From Dichetophora obliterata (lineage: Eukaryota > Arthropoda > Insecta > Diptera > Sciomyzidae), in NCBI GenBank assembly GCA_963920525.1, contig OY986437.1:60654330-60718329 (forward strand): a stretch of DNA of 64,000 nucleotides. Reading direction: 5' to 3'. The notes under the pieces are model-generated. The model was not told where the DNA came from. It saw only the letters and a program-made list of their open reading frames with translations, and did no database searches. Made by a program: the position numbers and the translations under genes. Below are positions 1 to 11,464 of this stretch, piece by piece (position 1 is the stretch's first letter; every line of letters begins with the position of its first letter).

Positions 1-883
1 TTTTATATTTAAATGCACGCTTGTACTAAATTTTGAACCAAAGCTGTATGTAAACGATTCTTTAGTATTTTGCAAATACTAGACCAAAGCTGCTGTGGTC
101 ATATAAAAAGTACAGAATAGTTTCAATTTTATTCCAAGATTTTTAACCGTGTACTTATATATAATGATATATTTATTATAATTACTTATATAGCTTGTTA
201 AATTTCGATGAAAATTTTAGTGAACAATTTTTTGATATTAAAAACAGTGCATTTTAAAAAAGATTAAATAAATTTTTAATACAATTTATTAAAAAAATGT
301 CATGTAAATTATCTAAGAAACTTTATCTTAGTTTGTCTTTATCTTATTTATCTACGAATTTATTTGATATCTTGAAACAAAAATTAAAACAAATTGAAAC
401 TTTTTGAAAACTTTTGTAGCGCAGTAATCTAGCTGCCATTTCATAATTTTTAATATGTACGTATTACAGAAAAATGACGTTGTCTAAAAGTAGAGAAAAT
501 GTCATTTATGGAAAATGTTTTTTTTTGCATTAAAATGTTTGTTTTTTAAAGGAGATGTATATATTACATACACTTACAAACGGTTTTTTAGAAGCATTGG
601 GAAAAAACAGCATAGTATGTTTATATTTCTTAAAATGGACCGACAATTTTTTTAATTTATTATTTTAGGGAGGTTTGTATTAAAAAAATATTTTACTGTA
701 ATAGATAAGAAATTAACTTTTTAGAAATTTTAACGAAAACTACATAGCAATGATTTTTAATACATTTCAAACTTTTTTTTTAATGAAAAAAGTACAGACT
801 TTCTTTTTTGTATAGTATTCTTCTTTTTCCTAATACATAGTTAAGTATTGAAAAAATAAACCCCATTTTCTGTAAGCTTCCCT
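1..883. other. AT-rich non-coding stretch
   Basis: No open frame with protein-like composition on either strand. The sequence is long A and T runs with no clear repeat structure. I see nothing functional in it. Confidence 0.6.
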
Positions 884-1142
884 AGAAAGAAATTTTAAGG
901 AAATTTCTTAAAAATTATTTTCTGTACTTTATAGAATTTTTTATACAATTTGACTGTAAAGAAATTTTATCGAAGCTATTTTATGAAAACTCACTGTTTT
1001 ATGGTAATTTGATTTAAAGCAATGAGATTTAATGGTTGCTCAAGTTTGTTTACTAATTTTTCAACGTTTTATAAAAACAGTGCTGTATACTGTGAAATTT
1101 AAGAAATTTCCCTTTTGGGAAATTTTTTGGGAAATTTTTATA
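884..1142 (+). repeat. Short dispersed repeat, copy 1 (MITE-like)
   Basis: A segment of about 260 bp that recurs at 2327-2572. Both copies start with an AGAAATTTTTAAGGAAATT-like block and end with a block containing GAAATTTAAGAAATTTCCC followed by two GGGAAATTTTT units. The end block is partly the reverse complement of the start block, so each copy has imperfect inverted ends. The middle is poorly conserved between copies. No target duplication was established. Confidence 0.5.
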
Positions 1143-2326
1143 CAAAGGTTTTTTCTTAAAAGTTAAGTATTAATATGAAGAAAATGACTTTAGTTCTTTC
1201 TGCTGGAGCATTCTTGTTATTTTACAACCTATACACAACACCTTTTAAGAAAACAGCCTTAACTTCTAAGAAAATACTTACTGCTACTTTAACATACACT
1301 AATTTTCGCCCAATAAGCAATCCGAAAATACATAGCATTTGTTGTTTGTTTTAAATTTTTCTCTTAATGGATTTGGTTACATGCTCACCAATAAAAGCAC
1401 TTGCAAAAATTATGACCTCATAAGCTAAATGAGCTGCAAATCAAAAAACAAATCAAGTAGCCACAACTTGACTCAGACCAGCAACACACTGCAGTAACAG
1501 TAACAGCAACAGCAACAAAAATAATGGTAGCCAAGGTGGTAGTCAACAAAACGTTAACAAGTTTTCAAAGTGAATAGAAAACGATATGCTGCAGACACAC
1601 ATGGACAGACAGACGGACAGACACTCAGTCAGATGTACTTAAAAAACCAAACATACATTTATTTAAATATAACAGCAACAACAACAACAACTATAATATA
1701 AAGCAGCATAAACAAATCCTGCTCAAATGCACGCCGACTGGCAACGCTAACGAGCAATATTTGTTGCTGTTTTCGTTGAGGTTGCTTTGGTTGCTGCTGC
1801 AGCAACAACTATTTGGTTCATTGATTTGAAGTGCGTTTTCTTATTTTCCTTATTTTTTATTTGTTTTTTCTTTCCTGTGATCGCCTGCATCTCTAAACAC
1901 TGCCTGGCGCCCATAGCGCGCACCTTGATTACATTCAGCTCTGCGGCAAGCCGGACCCGCGACATAACGTGAGGCATGACTCCTGGCCTTTGCGCTGCAA
2001 TGTTGGCATCTGCACCAGTTTAAAGTGAACAGGTTTTTCTTTCCACCTTCTGTGTCTACTTTGAAAATGTCTCCTTTTGCTCAGTCAGTGATGCATAGAA
2101 TGGAGCTTTGTGCATCCAAGTCTTAAAACAATGTTTCATTTTCATTTGGTTTCAATAAATTAGTTATCATTTCTTTGTTTACGAGCAAAATTGTCACCTA
2201 CCCCTTGGTTTGTCGTTTTTAGGGTTGTTTATGTGCCACAGCTTAAGAAAAAGTTAAAAGCTGTAATATTCAATGGAGTTTTGCATTTAGCTCAAGTTCA
2301 GTATCGCTAAAATATATATTACATCT
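1143..2326. other. Non-coding DNA with CAG/CAA triplet runs
   Basis: Contains an interrupted CAGCAACAG run near 1494-1518, a CAA run near 1674-1690, GACAGACAGACG near 1604-1622 and a TTG/CTG stretch near 1762-1807. Base composition is less AT-extreme than the flanks. Such triplet-rich islands are common in intronic and intergenic DNA of higher flies. No gene is recognised. Confidence 0.5.
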
Positions 2327-2572
2327 TAGAGAAATTTTTAAGGAAATTATTTGAAAATTATTTTTTTAAAAATCTCCGTCTTTTTTATTCGGATTCGGAA
2401 AGCTGTTTTTTGAAAAACACTTTTCCATGGAAAGTTGTCTATACACAATACAAATCAAGTGTTGTTCTGCTACAATTACGAAATCTTCAATATTTTTAAT
2501 AATAAACAGTGTTGCTTTCGTTGAAATTTAAGAAATTTCCCGTATGGGAAATTTTTCGGGAAATTTTTTATA
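2327..2572 (+). repeat. Short dispersed repeat, copy 2
   Basis: Second copy of the repeat at 884-1142. The start and end blocks are well conserved; the interior differs. It lies in the same orientation about 1.4 kb away. Confidence 0.5.
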
Positions 2573-4334
2573 TTCTTTTATTTTAATTTGACTACCTTTA
2601 TCTAGAAAATTACAACTTTTCGCAGCTTTTAAATTTTTTTTTATGTCAAAAAGAAAGCTTATTGACCTGAAAAAAATCTTTAACAATTGTTTTGCTGTAA
2701 AAAAACTGTAAATCGTATGTTTTAATGCCATTAAAAAAATAACACTTAATAATACCAAAATTAATTCTTATAAAAAAAAAAAAAACAAAAAATTCAGTCA
2801 ATCTTTTTTTTTAATTCAATTACAAATAAGTTAAATGAATTTATGTTAGAGTATTTTGTTTTAATCGCTGACAGTTATTGAGATTGTATAGTTCGTAAGG
2901 ATCATTATTGCATAAAATGTTTTATACGTACAAAGACAAAGTTGGAAAAACTGTCAAGAAAAGCTTTTTAATTTTTTCTACGACTTCAGTTAAAACAGTC
3001 GACGTAAGAAACGATCCCATTAGTAGTATAGTCTCCAAAGTGCGCCTAGATTTTTAGCAAGTCCTGCTAGGGTTGAGCTATTTTCTGTTTTGTTTTTTGA
3101 AACAGCTTGCATGACAGCCAAAAGTAACTGCATGGGAAAAAAAAACAAAAAATTAAAGAAGCGAAACTAAAAGCTGAGGCGTAACAGCAACAACAACAAC
3201 AACTATTATAACGATAAGAAAAACAAACTACAAAGTTCCTCAGCAGAAGTAATGACCTGTCTAGCTCACCTGGTGCCAGCGTGCTAGCGCTTCGACATAC
3301 CTTTTCGACGGATTAATTTCTTTGACTGCACCTTATCAACCCACCTGCCCAACTTACCAACTTCTATCTAGCTTCTTTTTTCGGTTGCTCAATGGTTTTT
3401 TTTTTCTGTCTATGGTTTTGTTCTTACTTTATTCCCATAACTTTTGGCAGAGTTGTAACAAAAAGACAGCGGTGGGAAAAAAAACAGTATTAATGAGTAA
3501 GTTTTAACCGGTGTTTCAGAGGTAATGGCATGACTGTAGAAGGTACAGGAGCTTATCAAGAGGAATATATAGGGAGTTGAATCTCTAAGCGACTCAGATA
3601 CAGGCCGAAGTTAAGCACGCGTTAGCAGAGACGCCGCACATACACGGACATAGAGTTAGATATCTGCACTTATACTTAGTCAGAACACAAATACACGCTC
3701 ATGACAGAAAATCTCATTTGTTAGCGGCTTAAAAAGAGACACACTAAGCCAGAGTTTGTCCTGCTGAAGAAGTAGAATGCTTTCGAAGAAGACACATATA
3801 CACTCAAAGAATAGTACCGAGGACATGAATTAGAGCCAACAGAGCTGTTAGAAATGTCATGATAGTGAGAACTGGGTATAATGAATTTGGGTCAATATAA
3901 GAAAGAGAGAGAGAGGGTGCGTGTGAGTGTGTATTTTAGGCAGGTGAAAATTAAAACATTAAAGCGTTGGACGTGAAAATATGTCAACGAATATTTAGCA
4001 CAAAGATGAAAATAAAGAATAATATAGAAAAAGAAATTACGAAATAAAATGAAGGATTAAAAAAGAATTTTAAAGAATCCAACGAAGCGGTTTTCCGCTG
4101 ATGTTGAAGTAGTTTTTTAGTAGAGTAGAAGGAACTATCCTTATCTATTCTTGTGCCAAAAATATAGTATTTTTTAATGTTTCATAAAATTTATAAAAAT
4201 TTTGCACGAAATATCAGGAGTAGTAAAAAGACATTAATTATTTAAAATAATTAGAGTGATACGATGTAGTTAATATATGCACCATTTTTTTTAAATAATT
4301 CGAGACTGAGAAATTAGTTTTTGTTGAATTGTTA
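2573..4334. other. Non-coding DNA between repeats
   Basis: AT-rich, with a CAA run near 3188-3203 and a GA run near 3900-3917 followed by GTGTGAGTGTG. The 3000-3900 part is of mixed composition and may be unique intergenic or intronic sequence. No gene is recognised. Confidence 0.5.
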
Positions 4335-5025
4335 AGGGCAGGTTCTCATATAGAGATCCAAGAACACGGTGATGTTCTTGATTTTAGTTCTCTTAGAAGG
4401 AAATTTCGCGGGCCGAAGGGTATTCTGCGGGGGATTAGCTATATGTCATCGGATGGGTGACAGGGTGCGGATAGTGGATGGCCTCCAGATATGAAGATTA
4501 GCTGCAAATAAGTATAACTTAACAAATAAGCGGTCCCACACAATACAGCGGGTGACCAGCGAAGAAGTAGAAGTACATAGCGTCGGAAAAGCGTTACGAC
4601 TTGAACGAAAAACCCACACATCCCGATTACCTGGCACTGTCAAGGCGAGTCGGTGTCACCTAGAAAAAAGCACCTTTTGTCCAAAACTCACTAGTCGTCG
4701 TCTTGACGTTAAACATGAAGGGTCGTTCCGTGGAACTTAAACATGGATTGTGTGCAGGGTTTGGGTCCCGTCACATTATTACTGCGTTATGAAAACCAAG
4801 CCAGCCCCGGATAAGAACCCCAATTATTCCCATAGACGACCACCGTAAGTGAAAAACGGACGATAATTTACGGATATGCATCTGAAATGTCCGGACCCTT
4901 TATAAGGAAGGTGCCACTATTCAACTGGCGGAAGCCCTCAAAACAATAAAAACTGACATCACCGCCATCCAAGAAATGCGAGGGAAAGGGCAAAGCTGCT
5001 CTAAACAAACAGACTGCGATATCTA

Positions 5026-6352
5026 CAGGTGGCGCAAAAGTAACCTTGCAATGTTTTTTGGCTGTAATTTAAAAAAAAAAAATGAAAAACTTTGATTCTT
5101 CTTATGGATTATTTTTATTTGGTATTTTAATTTTTTTACATCAAGTAGAGAATATGATGTCATGTAAATGGCCGCCGCCACAGTTGATTGTCATTTAAGC
5201 CCTTTTTATGGCATTTTTCATCACTTCGGCCAAAACTTCCGGCGTTAGGTCCTCACATTCTTGACGGATATTGTCTTTAAGAGCTGCAAGAGTCTGAGGC
5301 TTGTTGACATAAACCCGCGACTTCAAAAAGCCCCAAAAAAAGAAGTCTGCAGCGGTCAAATCAGGCGATCTTCCTGGCCAGTGCAAATCGCCAAAACGGG
5401 AGATTAGGCGCCCGGGAAATGCATCCTTCAGCATATCGGTTGTGGCACGTGCAGTGTGTGCCGTTGCACCATCCTGTTGGAACCACATGTTTTCCAATCC
5501 CAATTCATCAAGTTGCGGTAAAAAGAACTCGTTGATCATTGCTCTGTAGCGCTCACCATTCACAGTAACCGTTTGGCCCGCGACGTCTTCGAAGAAAAAA
5601 AGGTCCGATGACTCCTCCAGCGAAAACAGCACACCATACAGTGACTTTGAGCGGGTGTAATGGCTCTTCGTGGGTTACACGCGGATTTTCAGTGCCCCAG
5701 AAGCGTAAATTTTGCTTATTTACGTACCCGTTAAGATGGAAATGGGCCTCATCACTCATGATTATTTTTGATGAAAAATCATCTTCCTCTTGGTGGTGAT
5801 TAAGGATGGCTTGAGCGTATGTTAGACGCGATTGGCGGTCAGCAGCTAACAGCTGATGCACCGTCTGGACTTTGTACGGAAACATCTTCAAATCTTGTAC
5901 CAAAATTCGCTGTAAAGACCGTCGACTGATACCCATTTGCGTGGCACGTCGTCTGGTCGATGTCGACGGCACTTCCATGACATCCTCGGCTACAGCAGCA
6001 ATATTCTCTGCATAACGGCTACTCTGGGGTGTGCCACGCCTGGCAGCATCTCGTGTTGTGCCAGTCTCTTCGAGGCGAGCGGCTTAACGTCGCAGTGTTT
6101 CACCAGTAGGCGTTGGACGGCCAGGAAATCTGCGACGAAATTCACGTTGTGCCAAAGTCACCGACCGATTATTGGTCAAATAAATAGTCACCAATATTCC
6201 GCGTTCTGGAGCAGTGTAGCGTAAAATTATTTATTAACGTGTATTTCGCATGTGTTTACTACATAAATGTCAAAACAGAACTGACATTAGGGGCCAATCG
6301 CAAAATTTATAGCATTTTCTGATAGGAGGATTACTTTTGCGCCACCTTGAAC
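5026..6352 (-). mobile_element. Rosa-type DD41D transposon of the Tc1/mariner group
   Basis: A 1,327-bp element inserted in the LINE endonuclease. Exact 17-bp inverted repeats AGGTGGCGCAAAAGTAA lie at 5027-5043 and, reversed, at 6331-6347. TA flanks both ends (5024-5025 and 6353-6354), as expected for this superfamily, and the host sequence rejoins to continue the LINE reading. The right end has a few extra bases outside the matching repeat. The transposase inside is broken, so the copy is dead unless helped in trans. Confidence 0.9.
5195..6226 (-). pseudogene. DD41D (rosa-like) transposase, one stop and one frameshift
   Basis: A cut-and-paste transposase remnant. The N-terminal DNA-binding part reads SVTLAQREFRRRFPGRP and is followed by an in-frame stop at 6084-6086 after GETLRR. 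The core continues with RRSLQRIL, then the first catalytic Asp in IIMSDEAHFHLNGYVNKQN. The frame shifts near 5590-5605, between IGPFF and FEDVAGQTVTVNG. The second Asp is in WFQQDGATAHTA and the third in SPDLTAADFF; 41 residues lie between them, which is the DD41D spacing of rosa elements. No start Met is visible ahead of RYTAPERG. About 345 codons, the normal size for the group. Confidence 0.9.
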
Positions 6353-6752
6353 TACAGCTGCCATGTGGAGAAGCGCTAATTCGGATGTGGATTCGTCGTA
6401 AGCCGTAAACTACGCCACTTTGTGTGAACCAAGAAACATCCGTGAACGAAAGATTTGCCACGATCCGCATTAAGGCGAAATTTTTCTATTTTAGCCTAAT
6501 TTGTGCTCACGCCCCGACGGAGGAAAAGGACGAAGCCGTCAAAGACGCTTTCTACACTAGTATTGAGGACGTGTACGATCACCTTTCGGTCCATGAAGTG
6601 AAAATAGTACTCGGCGATTTTAATGCGAAAGTAGAAAGGAAAGCACATTTGGCCCCACTGTCGGTCAGTTCAGTCTTAATGAGACCTTTACGAATAACAG
6701 TCTGAGACTGATAGAGTTCACCGCGGCACGAAAAGTACTGTCGAAAAGTACT

Positions 6753-8091
6753 AAACCCGCCAGAGAACCTTCGGGGAATCTGCCTGTCCCAAGCCAGGAA
6801 TGGAAGGGTGAGGGTTGGTTATTGGATGGGCAGTTCATGGGGCACGGCCCATGAACTGATCTCATAATGAGTTCTTTCTGGAGGCACGGCTCCTGAATGT
6901 TCGTCTGATAACTGTAAAAGAAAAGGTTTACCTAGAGCCTTGGATGTTGCTGCCAAATTCTTGGAGAAAGCATTGTTTTGATATTAAGTTATCATAACAC
7001 CGTAGTTGTAATATGCTTTCGATGGACGATCAATCCAACATAACTTGAAGAGCGGGGATAGTCATCCATCAATGATGAGGAGACCTGATCTATTGTTGTT
7101 CTGCAGACCTATCTTAGAATAAAGGTTATTATGTAGGAAACATTTAACCTTCGGACCGTTGTATAAGCAAATTTGTATACAACGGCTCATGCTTCTTAGT
7201 TTTCTGTTAAGGCTTTTATTAGTCTTAATTTAGGATAACGACGTTGCATAAGTAGAATTGAGGTTTACCCGGTTTTACTGGGAAACCTATGGTTATTTTT
7301 TAACCTTGCCAAGTACAATTCGAGTGGCTGAAGGTGTCACAGTCAGATATAAATGTTCTAAGAACTTTTGGTCTGTAGACGGAATGTTGAAGAGCCTTGT
7401 CAGGTGGAGCCTTTTGCCCGGGTTTTGACTATCATATGGGTTAGGCCCACGTGGGGTTTTAATAACGCTCTGGTTGTGGTTAGGCCAGAAAGGCCGGTGT
7501 GAGTTACACTTTAGTTGAACTCGGGCTGGTGATTCCCTTAAATTACTAAGAGAATGATGGTAGATTGAATCTCGCCAATTTCAAACAGTAAATGTTAGGA
7601 AGGTAAGCAACTACCGGATCAATATACTGTTACCTTTGGAATTTGAGTACAGGCGATGGGGAAACCTAAATAGTCTGAGTTGTGACCATTTGAGATTGAA
7701 GAGTTTGATTGCGTGAGTGACAGGCCTATTTGCCGCCTTAATTTTTCGTGTCAGAGAGTGATGACCTCTGATATGAATGGGATGATTTTGTGCGGATCAA
7801 ATAAAGGGTTGTATTACTTGGTATAGTATACTGAGATGACCCATGGTTATTAAAATAACCAAGTCATGTTTAAATTCGAGTGACTGAATGAGTCACGGTC
7901 ATGTATAGTGTCTTTTTGACATCAGTGCTGGGGTTCTGTGGCATGTAATTGGAGGAACCTTTCAAAAATGGTCTTTCTTGAATTCCGAAGGGGCGTTGAC
8001 CGACGCTTCATATTTGTCCCAAGCATTGGAGCACCGTTGAATTAAGCCTTCGCGGCAGGGGTCAACGTTAAAAACATAGTGGCTTTCTGTC
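6753..8091. repeat. Unclassified 1.34-kb GC-richer repeat, copy R1
   Basis: A 1,339-bp segment nearly the same length as the copy at 18657-19993 and alignable end to end with it. It is flanked by GAAAAGTACT at 6743-6752 and 8092-8101, a probable 10-bp target duplication; a third GAAAAGTACT lies at 6730-6739. It starts AAACCCGCCAG and ends GGCTTTCTGTC. No reading frame is conserved between copies. The interior holds strong hairpins, for example CAGTTCATGGG paired with CCCATGAACTG (about 6830-6860) and GGTTTACCC paired with GGGAAACC (about 7262-7290), plus a twice-used block with GGTTATT..AATAACC and a GAGTG(G/A)CTGAA tract. No inverted ends are seen. Class unknown. Confidence 0.8.
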
Positions 8092-8109
8092 GAAAAGTAC
8101 TACACGAAA

Positions 8110-9832
8110 TATGGTAGTTTATTAACTAGCACATAGCACCAGATTTAAACACCTCGACATCCACAAGACTAACTGGCTATCCACGCGGCTGGAAGGCACG
8201 CCTCTAGTATTCTGTATGTGCTTACGTGTCGGGGGTCAACTTTGACTCCGGCCAATATCTTGTTTGCAGGCAAGATCCACATGCGATTGTGCAATGCTAA
8301 GAATAGACGCACAGGAATGCATAGAAAGCTAGATGTCGCTAAGCTGCAATTACAACGGACTGCCGAGTCCTACTTAACTCTCGGCTATGCTCAACCAACC
8401 AACCATGAACCCGATGACGCCGGTAGACTTTGGGCACACATATCTCACTGCATGCGAGCTGCCGCTGAGGCAGTCCTCCGTTTACGGCGCCCGAAACCTC
8501 GGAACCAATGGTACGATGGTACGAGTGTCGCATCGTGACAGCAGTAAAAAACGCCACTTACAGAAAACCGCTGCAGTCAGCTGTAACGCGAGCCGTGGGA
8601 GAAAATTACCGCGAAAAAAGGAAGAAAGAGAGGCGCTTTTCAGACGCAAAATAAGAAAGCAGGAAAAGCGCGAGCGTGAGGAACTAGAGGTGTACCAGGG
8701 AAAGAAAAAGGTGCGAACATTTTATCAACAAATTAAGCGTCTAACCCAAGGTTTTAAGCCCGGAGCATCCACTTGTGGAGATGAAAATGAATATTTGGTT
8801 ACAGATACGCAGTGCGTGCTGGGATTGTAGAGACAGTACTTTTCCAATCTACTTACTGGCGACGATTTCACCAATTCCGCCCATGGAGAACACAGTGCAG
8901 TACCAAAATCAACGATGACGGAGTGGCAGTACCACCACCTAGCCATGAAGAGGTTCGAGTTGCTATCCAGCGACTCAAAAACAATGAGGGAGCGGGTGCT
9001 GACGGCCTGCCTAATGAATTGTTTAACACCAGCGGCGATGAATTGATAAGGTGCATGCATCAGATCATCAGCAAAATATAACTAGAGGAAAGCATGCCCG
9101 ATGATTGGAATCTCAGCGTACTTTGACCTTTACTTGAGAAAGGAGACCCAACAATTTGGGCCAACTACCAAAGTATCAGTCTTACATCTACCGCATATAA
9201 GGTTCTCTCAAGCATACTGTGCGAAAGAATAAAGCCGATTACAAAAGCACTGATTGGACTTTATCAGTGTGGATTTTAACCTGGAAAATCTACAATAGAC
9301 CACATTTTCAAACTACGACAAATCCTGAAAAAAACCCACGAAAACCAAATTCTCACCCGTTATCTCTTTGTCAATTATAAAGCTGCGTTCAATAGCCCGA
9401 GAAGGGATTGCCTATACGCAAAAATTTCTGAGTTCGGTATACCTGCGAAGTTGGTAAGCCTTTGCAGTATGACTTTGAGCAACACATGCAGCTCCTTCAA
9501 GGTAAGAAATGACCTCTCCGAAACCATCAATACCGAAAGAGGTTTCAGACAAGGCGATCCGTTATATTGCGATCTCTTCAACATCATCATGTGGGGGGAT
9601 CGTACAGAAAGCCGATGTACATCACAATGGCACCATTTTCAACAAAGGTGTCCAGCTCCTTGCGTGCTCTCAAAGACGCTCGTTCTACCTGTGCTTTTTT
9701 ATGGCGCTGAAGCATTGGTAGTTTCGCAAACTGAGGCAGGAATGTGGCCATTGATTTCCTTTTGTTCTCATTCGCAAAAAGCAGACTTTGACAATTTTGG
9801 ATATGAGAAAGAGCACGCAGTCTAAAATGCAT
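8110..9832 (+). pseudogene. LINE linker and reverse transcriptase domain (broken)
   Basis: Continues the LINE after repeat R1. The linker (about 8218-8540) reads LCNAKNRRTGMHRKLDVAKL and NQWYDG. A charged region follows with a frameshift near 8600. RT motifs then appear in order: PPPSHEEVRVAIQRLKNNEG (8935-8995), GADGLPNELF (about 8998-9027), a region corresponding to YQCGF..GKSTIDHIF (about 9266-9310), FVNYKAAF (about 9367-9390), and ERGFRQGDPL (9535-9565). The first catalytic aspartate of the FVDYKAAF motif is replaced by Asn. The YADD box is missing: GVQLLA runs into a later segment reading SKTLVLPVLFYGAEA, so an internal deletion removed the second active-site block. Several stops and frameshifts confirm a dead copy. 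Confidence 0.8.
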
Positions 9833-9840
9833 CCACCTTT

Positions 9841-10284
9841 TCTAGTTCTGCATTGCATTAGGACAGCGAAAAGATCTTTCGGAGTGAGAATCGGAGTGAG
9901 ATCTTTCGAGAAAGAGAATCAACGGGACTAACTCAACATATTTTCGAAACAAGGCACACAGCGGATTTTGATAAAATTAAAATTCTTGGCAAAGAGAAAA
10001 GAACAAACAAGAGACTAACATTAGAAAGCTTATAAATACAATAAAAACTAAAAATAACTATAAACACGAAGGAAGACAAGGATAATATAAATCTAACTTA
10101 CTCTGTGGCCATTCAAATGAAAATAAAGGGTGCATACTTGACAAAAATTGTCTTATAGTGACGTTCTAATTGTTTAATGTTTATTTGCTCAATGTTTTTT
10201 TGTAAAAAATCACCAATCATCAGGTTTAAATGCAACATTTGAATTTGTTCGTTTTCTGTCATAATTTTATTTAATTTTCTTATA
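9841..10284. other. Non-coding gap
   Basis: Contains AGATCTTTCGG and GAGATCTTTCGAG near 9870-9910 and then AT-rich DNA. It may include the degenerate 3' end of the LINE, but no tail is visible. Confidence 0.4.
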
Positions 10285-11187
10285 AAGGGTCCGCCAAATA
10301 ACTTTTTTTTTTTAAAATTCTATAAAAAAAACCACTGAATATTTTCTCAAATTTCTTTTTTTATTTGAAAGAACAATCCTTCCGGTTAATAATGGAAAAT
10401 AACTTCATTCAAATGGCTGCCTCGGCTGGCCATGCAGTAGCCTACACGATCGGTCCAATTTTTAAGCACATTATCGGTTGTGTGCAGCTGTGTTTCACCA
10501 ATGGCTTCACGAATATTGTCCCTTAAAGAGTCAATTGTCTCTGGCTTGTCGGCTTAACACTTATCATTGAGGGCACCCCACAAATAATAGTCAAACGGTG
10601 TCAAATTGCAGCTCCAAGGTGGCCAAACTACATCAGCTTTGCGGCTGATATTGCGATCTTCAAAAACAGGGCGCAAAACATCGAGTGTAGCTTCGGCTGT
10701 GTGGCACGAAGTGCCGTCCTGTTGAAACCAAATGTTGCCAATATCCTCCTCTTCAATTTTTGTGAACAAAAATTCGTTCAACATCGCCATTGACTGTAAC
10801 GGCCACTCCTTGCTCATTTTCGAAGAAAAATGGCCCAATTATGCCTCTGGACCAAAATCCGCACCAAACAGTGACTCGTTTTGGGTGCAGCGGCTATTCA
10901 ATGTATGCGTGCGGGTTTTCTGTATCCCAAATGAGACAATTTTGCTTGTTTACATACCCACCAAGATCAAAATGAGCTTCATCTGAAAAGATGATTTTTT
11001 TGGCAAAATCGGCAAATGATTTTCAAAGTAATGTCGCAATATTTCCCAGCGTTGTTCAAGCGTATACACAACCATATTCGTTCAACGGAAGGATAAAACT
11101 AAGTATGTGTCAAATCAGACATGAGCTAAGTGATACCATTCACGAAATAAGCACTAGTTGAAAAAAAACGTTAGATGGCGGACCCTG
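10285..11187 (-). mobile_element. Internally deleted DD41D transposon (second lineage)
   Basis: A 903-bp element with inverted ends AGGGTCCGCCA at about 10286-10296 and, reversed, at about 11176-11186, and TA at 10283-10284 and 11188-11189. The TIRs differ completely from those of the element at 5026-6352, so this is a separate lineage. An intact member needs about 1.3 kb; here the DNA between the transposase N-terminus and the first catalytic Asp region is lost. Confidence 0.88.
10386..11075 (-). pseudogene. DD41D transposase with N-terminal internal deletion
   Basis: Starts at 11075 with MVVYTLEQRWEILRHYFENH, the expected transposase N-terminus. It then jumps to the catalytic core, read in another frame as KKIIFSDEAHFDLGGYVNKQN, so most of the helix-turn-helix region is missing. 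A stop replaces a residue after HAYIE, and a frameshift lies between VTVNG and MLNEFLFTKIEEE. The second Asp is in WFQQDGTSCHTAEA; the third is in CNLTPFDYYLWG, 41 residues later. A stop follows ALNDKC, and the C-terminus continues to SRGSHLNEVIFHY and the natural stop at 10386. A dead deletion derivative. Confidence 0.88.
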
Positions 11188-11464
11188 TACATATGTATAT
11201 TTGAAAAAAAAATTCATTGTATTTATTGATCGACGTCCTGACCAAAGAAATCTCTTTTTTTGCATTCGTTTTTAAGATGAAATAAAATTTCCCTGAAGAA
11301 GCTGAAAAATAACCAGCGAAACATCGGAGGAAAAAAATGAAATAAATTTTTATTTGCATAAAAAACCAAAGACCATTCAGCCTGAGCACAAGTTGCAAGA
11401 AATTATATAAATTCGAAAAATTGGTCAAATACATTTATTAAAAAAAATATAAGTTTTTTGGTAG
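11188..11464. other. Non-coding gap
   Basis: AT-rich DNA between two transposon remnants. Nothing recognised. Confidence 0.4.

Larger units (their letters stand above)
4890..6735 (+). pseudogene. LINE apurinic/apyrimidinic endonuclease domain (broken)
   Basis: This would nick target DNA to prime reverse transcription. The first half (4890-5025) carries the block around AIQEMRGKGQ, which matches the catalytic-Glu motif of LINE endonucleases. The second half (6353-6735) has FATIRIKAKFF, ICAHAPTEEKDEAVKDAF and the catalytic VLGDFNAK motif. The halves are separated by the DD41D element at 5026-6352. Frameshifts and stops occur, for example after SCHVEKR and after NAKVERK. The end at EFTAARK is where the 1.34-kb repeat R1 is inserted. 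The identification of the domain is firm; the family name is not. Confidence 0.8.
4335..9840 (+). mobile_element. Degenerate non-LTR retrotransposon (LINE), split by two insertions
   Basis: The parts read in one order on the plus strand: a GC-richer 5' region (about 4335-4880), endonuclease start (about 4890-5025), endonuclease end (6353-6735), linker and reverse transcriptase (about 8102-9832). Between them sit a DD41D transposon (5026-6352) and an unclassified 1.34-kb repeat (6753-8091). Removing the transposon restores the phrase around DIYSCHVEKR, confirming that the pieces belong together. The family resembles RTE/BovB-like or related LINEs often mis-annotated as craniofacial development protein 2; the clade call is tentative. 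Outer borders are approximate; no poly(A) end was found. Confidence 0.75.
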
